A stretch of 64,000 nt of DNA from JAHEDH01 sp963745865 (GCA_963745865.1 CAVUYZ010000003.1:620001-684000); one strand, 5' to 3'. Numbered from the stretch's first letter, positions 9,444 through 19,755 are shown. Numbers and translations are program-made. The notes: generated by a model from the sequence alone, not told the origin.

Positions 9444-10543
9444 ATGATCGCCGTCGAGATCGTTGGTGCCGTGCTCGGAGCCATGCTCGTCGTTGTCACC
9501 GTCATCAGCGCGGGCAACGTGTTGGTGATGCCGCGAGGCGAACGCTCGATGTTCAGCCGCATCATCGACCGCATCGTCACGGCTGTCGTGAAGCTCATCG
9601 CCTCGCGCATCCGCGACTATCGGCTGCTCGATCGAATTCTTGGCCACGGCGGCGATCATCCGCCTCGGCATGATCGTGGTCGACCTGGCTCGGCGCGATG
9701 TGGATCGGGTTCTCGCTCATTCTGTGGCCGATCGTCGCGTCGCCCGCCGATGCATTCCGCGAAGCAGGGTCCTCGATGCTCACGCTCGGGTTTGCATCGA
9801 CCTCGGCGGGTGGCGCCACCGCCGTCGACTTCCTCGCTGCGGTGAGTGGTTTCGGACTGATCACCATCTTCATCGCGTATCTCCCGAGCCTCTACTCGTC
9901 ATTCACCCGACGCGAGGCGCTCGTCACCTTGCTCGACAGCCGAGGCGGATCTCCACCCTGGGGTCCGGAGATCCTCGCCCGTCACCAACTGGTCTCGATC
10001 GTGGACGATCTCGGTCCGCTCTACGCGGCCTGGGAGGCGTGGGCTGCAGAAGTGGCGGAGAGTCACGCCACCTATCCGATCCTGGTTCAGTTCAGGTCGC
10101 CCCATCCGAACCGATCATGGCTTCTCGGCATCCTGTCGGTCATGGACGCGGCGGCACTCCATCTCGCCCTGAATCCGACAACGGCGCCATCCTCGGCTCG
10201 ACTCTGCGTCAGGATGGGCTTCGTCTGCCTGCGGACGATCTGTGACGCTCTCGGCATCCCATACGATCCCGATCCCACGCCGGACACTGCGCTCGATCTG
10301 ACGAGAGACGACTTCGACGAGGCGATCGCCCACCTCGATGCTGCGGGGTTCCCGATGGACCGGGGGAGTGACGACGCCTGGCCCCATTTCCGGGGATGGA
10401 GAGTCAACTACGAGTCGACGGCCTATGCCCTCGCCGACCTGATCAGCGCTCCGCACGCTCCCTGGTCCGGGGGGAGGTCACTGGTTGATGGCGAACCGAC
10501 GTATCCGTCTCGACCGGCAGATCGCAAACCCGACGAGGAGTAG
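9444..10543 (+). CDS. Two-TM ion-channel-like membrane protein (apparent frameshifts)
   Basis: Pieces in three frames join into about 365 residues. A first membrane helix (VLGAMLVVVTVISAGNVLVM) is followed by a cytosolic link, a helix MWIGFSLILWPIVAS, a pore-loop-like SSMLTLGFAST and a last helix GLITIFIAYLPSLYSSF, then a roughly 200-residue soluble domain rich in acidic residues. The order helix-pore loop-helix resembles potassium channels, but the selectivity filter reads TLGFA instead of TVGYG. Extra bases near 9640 and 9691 explain both breaks. The gene converges on the M20 peptidase gene. Ion selectivity cannot be assigned. Confidence 0.62.
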
Positions 10544-10577
10544 GCGGTTCGATGTGGCGCCCGAGACTCGTCTGATC

Positions 10578-11884
10578 TCACTGCCCGTAGCGCCGGAGGA
10601 GCTCGAAGATGGCTCGCGCTCCGAAATCGAGGGCATCGACCGGGATCCGTTCGTCCGATCCGTGGACGGTCTTCTCGAACGAGAAGCCCTCGGGTAAGCG
10701 GCATGGGAGTGAACCCGTAGGTCTGGATTCCGAGCGCCGCGAAGACTCGACCATCTGTCACGCCGGACTGCATGTATGGGAGGGGAACCACACCGGGTCG
10801 CATCCCCGTCAGGATGTTCTTGAGCAGCGGATACATCGAGAGGTCGAGGTCCGGCGGGGGACCGACCCACTCCGTCTCATAGCTGATCTCGCAATCCTCG
10901 CCGATGACCGCCCTGAGCTCTGCAAGGAACCGCTCCGGGGTGCTGTTCGGCACCATCCGCCCATCGAGGGTGAGCGAGATCACCGAGGGGATCACGTTCG
11001 TGCTGTCGCCACCACGGACGACGGTGGCGCTGACCGTGTTGCGCAGAAGTGGCCCGATCCGTTCGAACTGCGATCCAAAGAGTTTCACAGTGAGAGCCGC
11101 TGTCCGGTCGTCGAACAGTCGCTTCACTCCGAACGCGGTCGTGCCCGCCGTGTGACGGGCGATGCCCTCGAGCATCAAGCGGGTTGCGGGCGCAATGTGA
11201 ACCGGGAGACTGTGAGTGTCGAGGGCGGTGAGTATCCGGCCGAGCCGTGCCATGGCTCCGTTCTCGATGGGGATCGATCCATGACCTCCCGGGCCCCGAA
11301 GGGTGACCGTGAACTCGACGCCGATTCGCTCAGACACCTGTATCGGCATGAACTCGACACCATCGAGGTAGTAGGAGAACCCGCCGAATTCGCCGATCGC
11401 GTGCTCGACTCCGTCGAATATCTCGGGATGATTCGAAACGAGATACTTGGCGCCGATGTCCGAGCCCGCCTCCTCGTCCGGCATCAGACACAGCACGACG
11501 TCGCCCGCCGGCGCATCACTGCTCCCGGCAAGCCGAAGGAATGCATCGATCATCATCACGATCGGCCCCTTCATGTCGAGCGCACCCCTTCCCCAGACGA
11601 AACCATCTGAGATCGTTCCCGCAAAGGGCGGGTGACTCCACTGCTGGCTCCATGGCAGGAACGACGTCCATGTGACCCTGGAGAAGCAATGGCGGAGCTT
11701 CTTCCCGGCCTCGAATACGCGCGATCAGGTTCGGTCGGTCGGGATCGGCTGCGATCATCCCGACATCGACACCGTGCTCGGCGAGAACCTGTTTGACGAG
11801 TTCCATGGCACGTCGCTCGCCACCAGGAGGGTTCGAGGTGTCGATACGGATCAGCCGCTGCAGCAGGACAGTGGGATCGATCAT
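10578..11884 (-). CDS. M20 family metallopeptidase (apparent frameshifts)
   Basis: About 435 residues once two breaks are bridged. Metal-binding motifs of M20 (ArgE/DapE/CPG2-like) enzymes are present: LLLQGHMDVVP, then GRGALDMKG, then LMPDEEAGS with the catalytic Glu pair. A dimerisation domain with GPGGHGSIP follows, and the C-terminus is LDFGARAIFELLRR. The breaks near 11655 and 10697 each fit one inserted base (the second reads CTTACC where CTACC is expected). These enzymes remove amino acids or acyl groups from small peptides or amides in the cytosol. The start overlaps the stop of the upstream MFS gene as ATGA, so peptide or amide uptake followed by hydrolysis is a reasonable reading. 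Confidence 0.8.
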
Positions 11885-13122
11885 GCCGGGAGGACCGCGT
11901 CGGAGTCGTCCTCGACCGCGCGAGCGAATCGCGAGAGCACGAACAGAACGAGCGGGATCACGACGATGTTGGCCAACCCCAGTGTCCGAAACACCGCCGA
12001 GAATCCGATGTTGTCGCTCAAAGCGGTGGCCAAACCCTCGCCCGCTCCAAGTCCGATGTTCGACATCGTCTGAAGGATTGCGAACATCGATCCGGCGATC
12101 CGCAGGTCGGTGATCCCCATCGTGATCGTCACGTAATTGGTCCACTGGAAGCCGACCGCAACGCCCCACAGCGGGGCAAATGCGAGGATCGCGTTCTGGC
12201 TGGTCAGGAGCGAGAACACGATCCCGCCGGCACTGACCAGCACAAGTGTGAGGACTGCGCCCGTCGATTGCCCGCGTCGGCGGGCGATGGCGGCAAGACC
12301 GACCCCACCCACGAGGATCCCCGCTCCTTTCAGAGTCCCGTAGAGGCCGATCGTGTCAGGGTCGGCGGAGAGCTGATTCGACATGTAGAACGTGACGAGT
12401 CCGTCGATGCCCTGGAAGCACAACCAGGCGAGCACCAATGTGAGCGCGAACACCCCATACCGAGGCTTCCACAAGACCGAGAACGCGGCACGGTCGAAGC
12501 TGTGCGCCGGCGTGCGGGTCGCCGGCTCGCGGATCCGGTTGACGAACCACAGAGGGAACAAAGTCGTGATGGCGATGACGAGAAAGGTGAACTGATAGCC
12601 GAAGCGCTGGGCGACCAGGCCGAGAACGCCGGAGAGAAGGATGATGCCGACCGCCCGCCCGCCATTCATCCATGCCTGGACGGTGGCATGGTCCTCGGCG
12701 GGTACCACGTCGACCGACAGGGCATCGGCTGTCGTGTCGAACAGCGCCATCGCGAACGTCGATGCCAACACCAGCGCAGCGAGCACGGCGAAGCTCTCTG
12801 CCGGGTCGATGAAGAACGCTACGAAGAACGCGATGCCGGTTGCCACCAGCCCGATGAGGATGTACGGAGTCCGGTGACCCCGTCCGAAGAGTGGATACCG
12901 GTCGGACACGAGGCCGAAGACCCATTTGAGGATGAACGGGACCAGTCCCAACGACGCCACGATCGCCAGCTTGTCGGCGTCGATGCCAACCGAGTCCATG
13001 TGTGGCTTGAAGAAGTTGAGCTGATATGCCTGGATGACGCCCTGGACGAAGTAGACGGCGCCAAACATGACGAACATCTGCCGTCTGCTGAGATTCAGGT
13101 CCATTTGGCGGGCCCGACTCAA
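11881..13122 (-). CDS. Major facilitator superfamily transporter
   Basis: An intact 413-residue protein with about 12 hydrophobic helices and the MFS loop motif after helix 2 (GLVSDRYPLFGRGHRTPY). The long GHRTPYILIG and DTTADALSVDVVP segments resemble AmpG/folate-biopterin-type carriers more than drug exporters. No signal peptide. It overlaps the M20 peptidase start by 4 bp, implying a transporter-hydrolase operon. The substrate is not determined. Confidence 0.85.
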   Translation of the reverse strand: MSRARQMDLNLSRRQMFVMFGAVYFVQGVIQAYQLNFFKPHMDSVGIDADKLAIVASLGLVPFILKWVFGLVSDRYPLFGRGHRTPYILIGLVATGIAFFVAFFIDPAESFAVLAALVLASTFAMALFDTTADALSVDVVPAEDHATVQAWMNGGRAVGIILLSGVLGLVAQRFGYQFTFLVIAITTLFPLWFVNRIREPATRTPAHSFDRAAFSVLWKPRYGVFALTLVLAWLCFQGIDGLVTFYMSNQLSADPDTIGLYGTLKGAGILVGGVGLAAIARRRGQSTGAVLTLVLVSAGGIVFSLLTSQNAILAFAPLWGVAVGFQWTNYVTITMGITDLRIAGSMFAILQTMSNIGLGAGEGLATALSDNIGFSAVFRTLGLANIVVIPLVLFVLSRFARAVEDDSDAVLPA

Positions 13123-13237
13123 CCCAAACCTCCAATGACGGCCACCGAGCTGCGAGGAAGCCTACCGCCGGAGGGTGAGACGCGAGCAGGGTCGAACGAC
13201 TGTTCTGAGCTCGACCCAGGTGCGTCGCGGATCGAGG

Positions 13238-13471
13238 TCAGCGCGACGATGGAGGATGATCCATCTTCATGTACACGCCTCCGCGGCGGAGCTCGTCGAT
13301 CATCTGGTTGATGCGACGTTCCCGGGTCTCTGCTCGCCTGGCCCTGCCGATCCATGCGAGGTAATCGTTGCGCTGGTAGAAGGGTCGCTTCTGGTAGTCG
13401 GGTAACACGCCGCTCTCGACGAGTGCCTCGTGAACATCGGGTGGCATCGGCTGGGCAGGACGCCGCTCCAT
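13238..13471 (-). CDS. YdeI/OmpD-associated family small protein
   Basis: A 77-residue protein that matches only the C-terminal half of the YdeI/OmpD-associated family: PDVHEALVESGVLPDY, then RPFYQRNDYLAWIGRARRAETRERRINQM and ELRRGGVYM in order. The family is small, cytosolic and poorly understood. It starts 3 bp after the stop of the upstream VOC gene, so the pair is an operon. Confidence 0.75.
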   Translation of the reverse strand: MERRPAQPMPPDVHEALVESGVLPDYQKRPFYQRNDYLAWIGRARRAETRERRINQMIDELRRGGVYMKMDHPPSSR

Positions 13472-13474
13472 GAC

Positions 13475-13834
13475 TCAGCCCGTGAGCTCGATCAGCTGAA
13501 AGAGGTGCCCGTCGGGGTCGGCAAACGTCCGAAAGCGCTTGCGTCCCGTGTCGGTGACCTCCGGATCGCGCGGTGCGCAACCCGCTTCGGACAACGCCTG
13601 CGTCTCGGCATCGAGGTCGGACACCCGGAACCCGATCACGACCGACTCGGCGGGTCGTGGCGGACTCGGTGAGCCATGGAGTGCGAATACCACATCGCCG
13701 TCGAGGTGCATGACCTGCCAATCTCCGTAACGCGGCCCCGGCCGCAAGCCGAGTCGGTCGCGATACCACGCGGTCGACCGGTCGAGGTTCGCCACCATCA
13801 CAAATACCGTATCGAGGTTCGAGACGCCCATCAC
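13475..13834 (-). CDS. VOC family protein (glyoxalase/bleomycin-resistance fold)
   Basis: A 119-residue single VOC domain made of two beta-alpha-beta-beta-beta units: VFVMVANLDRSTAWYRDRLGL at the start and RTFADPDGHLFQLIEL at the end, with the usual metal-ligand Glu near the C-terminus. The fold covers glyoxalases, dioxygenases and antibiotic-binding proteins, so the activity cannot be named. The ATG pair at 13834/13831 is ambiguous by one residue. Confidence 0.8.
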   Translation of the reverse strand: MMGVSNLDTVFVMVANLDRSTAWYRDRLGLRPGPRYGDWQVMHLDGDVVFALHGSPSPPRPAESVVIGFRVSDLDAETQALSEAGCAPRDPEVTDTGRKRFRTFADPDGHLFQLIELTG

Positions 13835-14021
13835 CTCAGCGTACGCACCGAGGGGACATCTCGCCGGCGAGCTCGCCGCCTAGAGCTACGGAATGAGCCG
13901 CGCCGGCGTCGGACAGCAACCCACGGTCCCGAGCACCGCCGACGGCTGGTCATCAGATGAAGATTGAACCATCTGGCGTTGACCGTCGTACTCCATGGAT
14001 GAAGCTCGAGGAGGAGAAGAC

Positions 14022-14873
14022 ATGAAACGGATATGGATCGCCGCTCTGGCGCTTGCGCTGATAGCCACCGCCTGTGCGACCGACAACGAGTCCGAGTCGG
14101 CCGGGACCTCGACGACCCAGGTACCGACGACGATGCCGTCGACCACAGACGCCCCAACGACTACGCAGGCGCCGACCGCCTCCGGCGGGACACTTGCGGT
14201 CTCGGCATCGGCGTTGGGTGATGTCATCACCGACGGTGACGGGAACACCCTGTATCTCTTCGTGCCTGATGCTCAAGGCGAGAGCACCTGCTACGACGGT
14301 TGCGAGGCTGCCTGGCCACCGCTGGTGGGCGAGGTGAGCGCAGGTGACGGCGTCGATCCTGCCCTGATCGGCTCGACCGAACGGACGGACGGAACCCAGC
14401 AAGCGACCTACAACGACTGGCCTCTCTACTACTTCGCCAGTGACGCCGCTGCCGGGGACACCAACGGTCAAGGCATCAACGAGGTGTGGTATGTCGTCGA
14501 CGCATCAGGAGTGGCAGTGGGTCTGTCTGCTTCCGCGGCCATCGCACTGACCGACTCCGACCTCGGTCCGATTCTCACCGACGGTGACGGGAACACCCTG
14601 TATCTCTTCGTGCCAGATGCTCAAGGCGAGAGCACCTGCTACGACGGTTGCGAGGCTGCCTGGCCACCGCTGGTGGGCGAGGTGAGCGCAGGTGACGGCG
14701 TCGACCCTGCCCTGATCGGCTCGACCGAACGGACGGACGGAACCCGGCAAGCGACCTACAACGACTGGCCTCTCTACTACTTCGCCAGTGACGCCGCTGC
14801 CGGGGATACCAACGGTCAGGGCATCAACGAGGTGTGGTATGTCGTCGACGCCGATGGGAACGCTGTCGAATAG
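14022..14873 (+). CDS. Surface lipoprotein with two COG4315-type repeats
   Basis: A 283-residue protein. The ATG at 14022 follows a strong GAGGAGG; the frame opens slightly earlier at 13995 without such a site. The signal peptide ends in the lipobox IATAC, then comes a Thr/Pro/Ser-rich linker, then two copies of the secreted Lipoprotein_15/COG4315 repeat, each with DGDGNTLYLFVPDAQGES, CYDGC and a WPLYYFASD segment. The two Cys of CYDGC in each copy may pair. Function in the family is unknown; a role at the cell surface is inferred. The ECF sigma/anti-sigma pair lies directly downstream behind a hairpin. Confidence 0.85.
   Translation: MKRIWIAALALALIATACATDNESESAGTSTTQVPTTMPSTTDAPTTTQAPTASGGTLAVSASALGDVITDGDGNTLYLFVPDAQGESTCYDGCEAAWPPLVGEVSAGDGVDPALIGSTERTDGTQQATYNDWPLYYFASDAAAGDTNGQGINEVWYVVDASGVAVGLSASAAIALTDSDLGPILTDGDGNTLYLFVPDAQGESTCYDGCEAAWPPLVGEVSAGDGVDPALIGSTERTDGTRQATYNDWPLYYFASDAAAGDTNGQGINEVWYVVDADGNAVE
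14228..14851 (+). repeat. Internal tandem duplication, two 276 bp copies
   Basis: Positions 14228-14503 recur at 14576-14851 (offset 348 bp) with only about five mismatches that I can count, near 98% identity. Four of these are silent or conservative, which indicates a recent duplication or ongoing gene conversion. The 72 bp between the copies is not repeated. Confidence 0.9.
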
Positions 14874-14883
14874 CGGTCATCGA

Positions 14884-14921
14884 TGTGGTCGACCCGCCTG
14901 AGCGCACGCGGGTCGACCACA
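14884..14921 (+). terminator. Hairpin after lipoprotein gene
   Basis: A perfect 14 bp stem (TGTGGTCGACCCGC with its complement) and a 10-base loop lie 10 bp after the lipoprotein stop. There is no T-run, so it may be a weak terminator or an mRNA-stabilising hairpin separating the lipoprotein from the sigma factor gene. Confidence 0.6.
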
Positions 14922-14951
14922 ATTGCTACGAGGAGGAACGACACCAATCAC

Positions 14952-15467
14952 ATGAGCCCGAGATCCGACCCGGCCAGAGCGCTCACCGAGCGACTCCATG
15001 AGGAGCACGCCTCGGTCTTGTTGAATTGGGCGTGTGGTCGGGTTGCAGACAAACGTGACGCCGAGGAGTTGGTGTCCGAGACACTGTTCCGAGCCTGGCA
15101 GCGGTACGACCAGTTCGATTCGACGCGCGGTAGCGAACGGGCGTGGATGTTCGGCATTGCTCGCAATGCCGCCATCGACATGCATCGGAGATCGAAGCGC
15201 CGCCTTCGGGCCGTGTCCGACGAGCTCCCCGAGATAGCAGAGCCCGGCGTGGTCGATCGCATCGCCGAGATCAGTCTGATCTCCGACGCGCTGGCTGACC
15301 TGTCGGATCAGCATCGTGCGGTCATCCTCGAGGCGTTCGTACATGGCCGAAACACCAATGAAATCGCCGAGCGGATCGGCATCCCGCCGGGCACCGTCAA
15401 GTCTCGGATGTACTACGGCATGCGTAGCCTGCGTGCCGCACTCGAGGAGCGGGAGGTGTTGACGTGA
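14952..15467 (+). CDS. ECF RNA polymerase sigma factor
   Basis: A 171-residue group-4 sigma factor. Region 2 spans about residues 15-80 (DAEELVSETLFRAWQRYD and GIARNAAIDMHRR) and region 4 about residues 110-160 (LADLSDQHRAVILEAF, EIAERIGIPPGTVKSR). The ATG at 14952 is the first sensible start; an AGGAGG lies about 16 bases upstream, which is long. The stop overlaps the anti-sigma gene as GTGA. The pair resembles SigK/RskA-type systems. Probable targets include the adjacent lipoprotein, but no promoter was confirmed. Confidence 0.92.
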   Translation: MSPRSDPARALTERLHEEHASVLLNWACGRVADKRDAEELVSETLFRAWQRYDQFDSTRGSERAWMFGIARNAAIDMHRRSKRRLRAVSDELPEIAEPGVVDRIAEISLISDALADLSDQHRAVILEAFVHGRNTNEIAERIGIPPGTVKSRMYYGMRSLRAALEEREVLT

Positions 15468-16103
15468 GCGATCACGATCGCCTTGGTGAATGGTCTGCTG
15501 CCTATGTGCTCGGATCCCTGGACACCCGGGATCGAGCGACATTCGAGCGCCATCTCGACACGTGTGAGCGATGCCGATCCGACGTCGCTTCTTTCGCTCC
15601 AATCCCGGGCCTGCTCGCCAAGGTCGACACCGCTCCGAGCGAACCCGTCCCTGCCACGGTCCTCGCCAACGCCTCTGAGCGCATCTCGAACGAGCGCCAG
15701 GTCCTCGTTGCGAGCCGTCGGCGGTGGCGGTGGACCGCCGTGGCGGCGCTGGCTGCCGTCATCGTCGCCGTCTCCAGCGGACTCGGTGGTCCAACCGTGA
15801 CCACGGTGGCGCTCGAACCGGAGTGGGGGGTCACCGGTGAAGTCACCGTATCCGCGCGGTACCTGGGGAACCGAGGTCGGGTTCGATCTGCAACAGCTGC
15901 CACCCGATGTGACATGTATCGCCTGGGCGGTCGATGTCGCAGGGGAGTGGCAACCGGTGGCGTGGTGGGGTCCCACACCGACACACCGGGCTCGCGTCAC
16001 CGGATCGTCCTCGCTTCAGCTGGAGAACGTAGCCGACATCATCGTGACGACCACCGACCGTGCCGAGATCGTCACGCGTGCCACAGTGTCGGGATCCTCG
16101 TGA
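15464..16103 (+). CDS. Zinc-type transmembrane anti-sigma factor (apparent frameshift)
   Basis: The cytosolic N-terminus has the ZAS zinc motif HLDTCERC (H-x3-C-x2-C), then a membrane helix TAVAALAAVIVAVSSGLGG near residues 90-110, then an outer domain ending in LENVADIIVTTTDRAEIV, as in RskA-type anti-sigma factors. The outer domain sits in a different frame: a GGGG run near 15868 should be GGG to restore about 212 residues. GTG start at 15464 overlaps the sigma factor stop. It should bind the sigma factor and release it on an outside signal. Confidence 0.85.
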
Positions 16104-16167
16104 CCGCGACGGGTAGGACGGCGATTGAGCCGACCGCAGCGTGCATCACTCTCGCAGAACGGGTGCC

Positions 16168-18351
16168 TCAGGCGAGGATGTGCTCGATGTTGGCCTCGGG
16201 GGACGCCAGGACATAGGCGACCGTCGGTAGCCGAGCGGTTCGGTCTACGAGCTCATGCATCTGCTGTGAAAAATGCTGAGTGTCCTCGCCGACCGGGGCG
16301 GCGAGGCCGATGAACGTCAGGTCGGTGTGTCGCGATGCCTCCGAGATGACCATCGTCGGGGGGCGATCATCGACGAGGACTTCGACGTCGGCGTCGATCC
16401 GCGTTGCATCGATCAGCTGGCGGAGATTGGCTCTTGCTTCGTCTGCACCGTCACGATTCGCCACGATCATTCGGACGGTGATCCTCGCCCCTCTCCAGTC
16501 GAGGCTGGTCGCCAGGAGATGGGCCAGGGTGATCATCAACGCCCCGTTGCCGCGAATCCCGTGAAGCCACACATCGATCGTCCTCCTTCGCCCAAACCCG
16601 CGATCCGCCTCTGCCCGCACGATGACGACACTCCGATTCGCCCGGTGGATTCGAGCGACCATTGCGCCGTACTCACCAGGGTCGACCGATGTCGTGCCAT
16701 CGCCCAGCAGGACCGTATTCGGCACGAGACCGCCAAGGCCGTAGGCCTCGACGAGCGTCGACACGCCGACGAACGGATTCGGCGCAGACACCACCCGCAC
16801 GAGAGCCTGAACGCCGCGTTCTTCGAGGTGATCGCGGATCGTCGTGGTGAGCTGCGCCTTCCGCTCCGCTGACGCCTGCTCCGGGAGAATGGTTGCGACG
16901 CTGAGGATGCCTCGATCGTGGGAGACGCTGTTGGCCATGTCGATGAGATACCAGCGCTTCGATGGGCTTCCCGCCAGCACCAGGAAATTGGGGCGCCAGT
17001 TCCTGGCGTGGCTGGTCCCACGGACATTGAGCAGGCCCCAGCGGACGAGTGCTTGCCACGCCCCCTGGCGAACGTCGCCCCAGGCAGTCTTGAGGCCGCG
17101 ACTCTGCAGCCAGAGATAGATGAGTACGACGATGGCAGCAGCCACGACGGTCGCGATCGGGTTGATGAGGAACATCACTGAGCTGCAACCGATGGCTCCG
17201 ACCAGCGAGAGCGCCCAATGAACCTTGAACGTCGGGCGGAACGACGGGCTTCGCAGGAAACGTTCGACGGCGGACACCACGTTGACGACGGTGTAGGTAG
17301 CCAGGAAGAACATGGTCAGGATCGGTGCGATCACATTCAGGTCGCCGAGGGCCACAGCACAGAGCGCGAGACCGAGGGACACATAGGTCCCGATTCGCGG
17401 CTCGTCGTCCGGACCCGATCCTCGTCCGAGCACCCTCAGCGGTTTGGGAAGGATGTTGTCTCTGGCGAGGGCCTGAAGGATTCGCGGGGCTCCGAGGATC
17501 GAGCCGAGCGCGCTCGAGAGAGTGGCTCCCCACACGCCGACCAGGATGGCATTTCCCCAGTACGCGATGCGCCGCATGATCAGCGGATCGGCGATCAGCG
17601 AAGCCGGATCTGCCCTGGAGACCAGGAAGAACGGGATGATCATGTAGATCGCGTAGCTGACGCCGATCGCCGCCATCGTGCCGCGAGGGATCGAGCGGCG
17701 GGGATCGGCGAGATCGCCACTCATGTTGACGCCCGCCATGATCCCCGTGACTGCGGGAAAGAACACGGCGAACACCTGCCAGAAGCCGACCGGGACGAAC
17801 GAAGACGTGGACGCCGCCTCTGGCACGCTCTGTCCAAAGAAGAACGAGACCAACGAGAGCGCGATCCCCGCCATGATGAAGTACTGGGCTCGAATCGCCG
17901 TTCGCGCCGAGATGAGTGCCAGTCCGGTCACCGCGATCGTGGTCACTGCCGCGACGATCCGTTGATCCAGGATCGGGAAGACGGCGTTGAGGCTCTCGGC
18001 GAATCCGATGGTGTACAGCGCAACCGACAGCGCCTGGGCCAGGTAGAGCGGTATCCCGATGGCCCCACCGACCTCGATACCCAGAGCGCGGCTGATCATG
18101 TAGTAGGCGCCGCCCGTCTTGATCCGCTGGTCGGTGGCTATCTGGGAGATCGAGAGCCCCGTGAGGAAGGTGATCCCGGTGGCGATCGTCACGATCGCGA
18201 AGGTGCCCCTGAGCCCGGCATTCCCGACAACCCAGCCGAACCGCAGATACATGATCACGCCGAGGATCGTCAGGATCGAGGGCGTGAACACCCCTCCAAA
18301 GGTGCCGAGACCCCGCGGTTCGGTCGTGGCGGCTGTCGACGTCTCGGTCAC
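16168..18351 (-). CDS. SLC12-type cation-chloride cotransporter / APC permease
   Basis: An intact 727-residue protein. The first 450 residues hold about 12 hydrophobic helices beginning GVFTPSILTILGVIMYLRFGWVVG, the signature start of the Na-K-Cl cotransporter (SLC12) branch of the APC superfamily; GGAYYMISRALG is a second conserved segment. The C-terminal 270 residues are cytosolic, with LVLAGSPSKRWYLIDMANS and DLTFIGLAAP, like the SLC12 C-domain. It should sit in the cytoplasmic membrane and move cations with chloride, though amino acid transport cannot be excluded. No neighbouring gene indicates the substrate. Confidence 0.87.
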   Translation of the reverse strand: MTETSTAATTEPRGLGTFGGVFTPSILTILGVIMYLRFGWVVGNAGLRGTFAIVTIATGITFLTGLSISQIATDQRIKTGGAYYMISRALGIEVGGAIGIPLYLAQALSVALYTIGFAESLNAVFPILDQRIVAAVTTIAVTGLALISARTAIRAQYFIMAGIALSLVSFFFGQSVPEAASTSSFVPVGFWQVFAVFFPAVTGIMAGVNMSGDLADPRRSIPRGTMAAIGVSYAIYMIIPFFLVSRADPASLIADPLIMRRIAYWGNAILVGVWGATLSSALGSILGAPRILQALARDNILPKPLRVLGRGSGPDDEPRIGTYVSLGLALCAVALGDLNVIAPILTMFFLATYTVVNVVSAVERFLRSPSFRPTFKVHWALSLVGAIGCSSVMFLINPIATVVAAAIVVLIYLWLQSRGLKTAWGDVRQGAWQALVRWGLLNVRGTSHARNWRPNFLVLAGSPSKRWYLIDMANSVSHDRGILSVATILPEQASAERKAQLTTTIRDHLEERGVQALVRVVSAPNPFVGVSTLVEAYGLGGLVPNTVLLGDGTTSVDPGEYGAMVARIHRANRSVVIVRAEADRGFGRRRTIDVWLHGIRGNGALMITLAHLLATSLDWRGARITVRMIVANRDGADEARANLRQLIDATRIDADVEVLVDDRPPTMVISEASRHTDLTFIGLAAPVGEDTQHFSQQMHELVDRTARLPTVAYVLASPEANIEHILA

Positions 18352-18540
18352 TCGTTCGGCGCGATCGCGTCACGGCCGTCCGGGCAGGCGGAACGGGGGA
18401 TGCGGATCGGTTCCATGCTGAGCCATCGTTTCGGTCGAGTGCTGGCGATCGTATCGGCACGGGGACGGAGTCGCCCACCCAACGAGGGCATAGTCGGAGT
18501 CGGCATAGGATGATGTGGTGCGCGATGAGACTCCCCGATC

Positions 18541-19580
18541 ATGAGCGACCCTGGCCGACCATGGGGTGAGATGCTGTCGATCACAGTGGAGAAGCTCAGC
18601 ACGACTGTCGAGGACATGCACCATGCGATCGCTCGTCCCTGGTTCCGTCTGGCCGGGCCGCTCGCTCCAGAGTTGCGAGGCGCCTATGCCGGCGCCACCT
18701 CAGCTGCATACCGGAGCGTCAGAGTGGTCGCATCCGTTGCCGGGAAGGTGGTTCGACGGGATCCGCATCGCTCCGAGAGCAGAGCCAACCGGGCGATCCG
18801 ACGCCATTCAGGCCTTCACCAACGCGGTGTGGGGCGATGAACTGGCGCGTCGCGGCTCGGCGATGGCAATCGAAATGGGTGTCCGTGATCGCTTCGGTCG
18901 GGTGGTCGAACCCGAAGCTGGTGCGCTTGCCCAGTCCTTCCCCGACGCATCCAGCCGCATCGCCGTCCTCATCCACGGACTCGGACAAACCGAACGATGT
19001 TTCGCTCGAGGGGGTCCTGGTCAAGGGCTTGACGGCCGAGATCGCAGCCTCTTCATTCACACCGCTCTCTGTCCGCTACAACACCGGCCGCACCGTCGCG
19101 GAGAGCGGCGGCGATCTCTCTGCCCTCCTCGCGAACCTGGTTGCCCAGTGGCCCGTCTCCGTGACCGACGTCGCACTGGTCGGGTACTCGATGGGTGGGT
19201 TGGTCGGTCGAGCTGCCCTCGATGCGGGACACTCGAACTCTGCGCGGTGGACAGAGGTCGTGCGTCATGTCGTCACGGTTGCGACGCCGCACGCCGGATC
19301 GCCGATCGAGCGAAGTGCTGCTGCGGTATCGCAGGCGCTGATGGTCGCACCCCAGAGCAAGCCACTCGGGCGATTCCTGGATGGTCGCAGTGCCGGCATT
19401 CGGGATCTCCGCTCCGGGGCGGGCCTCGCACCCGTACCCGATGGCATCAAACACCACCGAATCGCCGCCGTGATCACATCTGACGCATCACATCCCGTCG
19501 GAGCGCTCGTCGGGGATCTGGTCGTTCGACCCGACAGCGCAACGAGCCAGGCGAGCAGCTCGCCGGGGAACGCGTTGTGA
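18541..19580 (+). CDS. Alpha/beta hydrolase, lipase-like (apparent frameshifts)
   Basis: Three frames join into about 345 residues. The oxyanion region IAVLIHGLGQTE is followed by SVRYNTGRTVAESG, the nucleophile elbow GYSMGGLV and TVATPHAGSPIE, the order seen in bacterial triacylglycerol-lipase-like and PGAP1-like hydrolases. Breaks near 18800 and in a run of five G near 19015 each fit one inserted base. The start at 18541 is uncertain; ATG 18571 is an alternative. Substrate unknown. The catalytic His near VITSDASHPVG is plausible. Confidence 0.68.
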
Positions 19581-19755
19581 TCGGGGGCCGTCGCCACTTC
19601 GACATTCTGGACGATCGAGTCGATCGCCCATCACATCCTCGAGTGGATCGAATCCGACTGAGCGGTGTCGATCACTCACGGAGACCTCGCAGGTGTCATG
19701 TCTCCGCAACGGGGCCTGTCACGAGTGATGCTGAGACCACTCGTGAGGAACGACG

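Noticed and set aside
17218..18513. 431-residue plus-strand frame
   Set aside because: Lies antisense to the intact SLC12-type transporter, is highly charged and low in complexity, and shows no motif.
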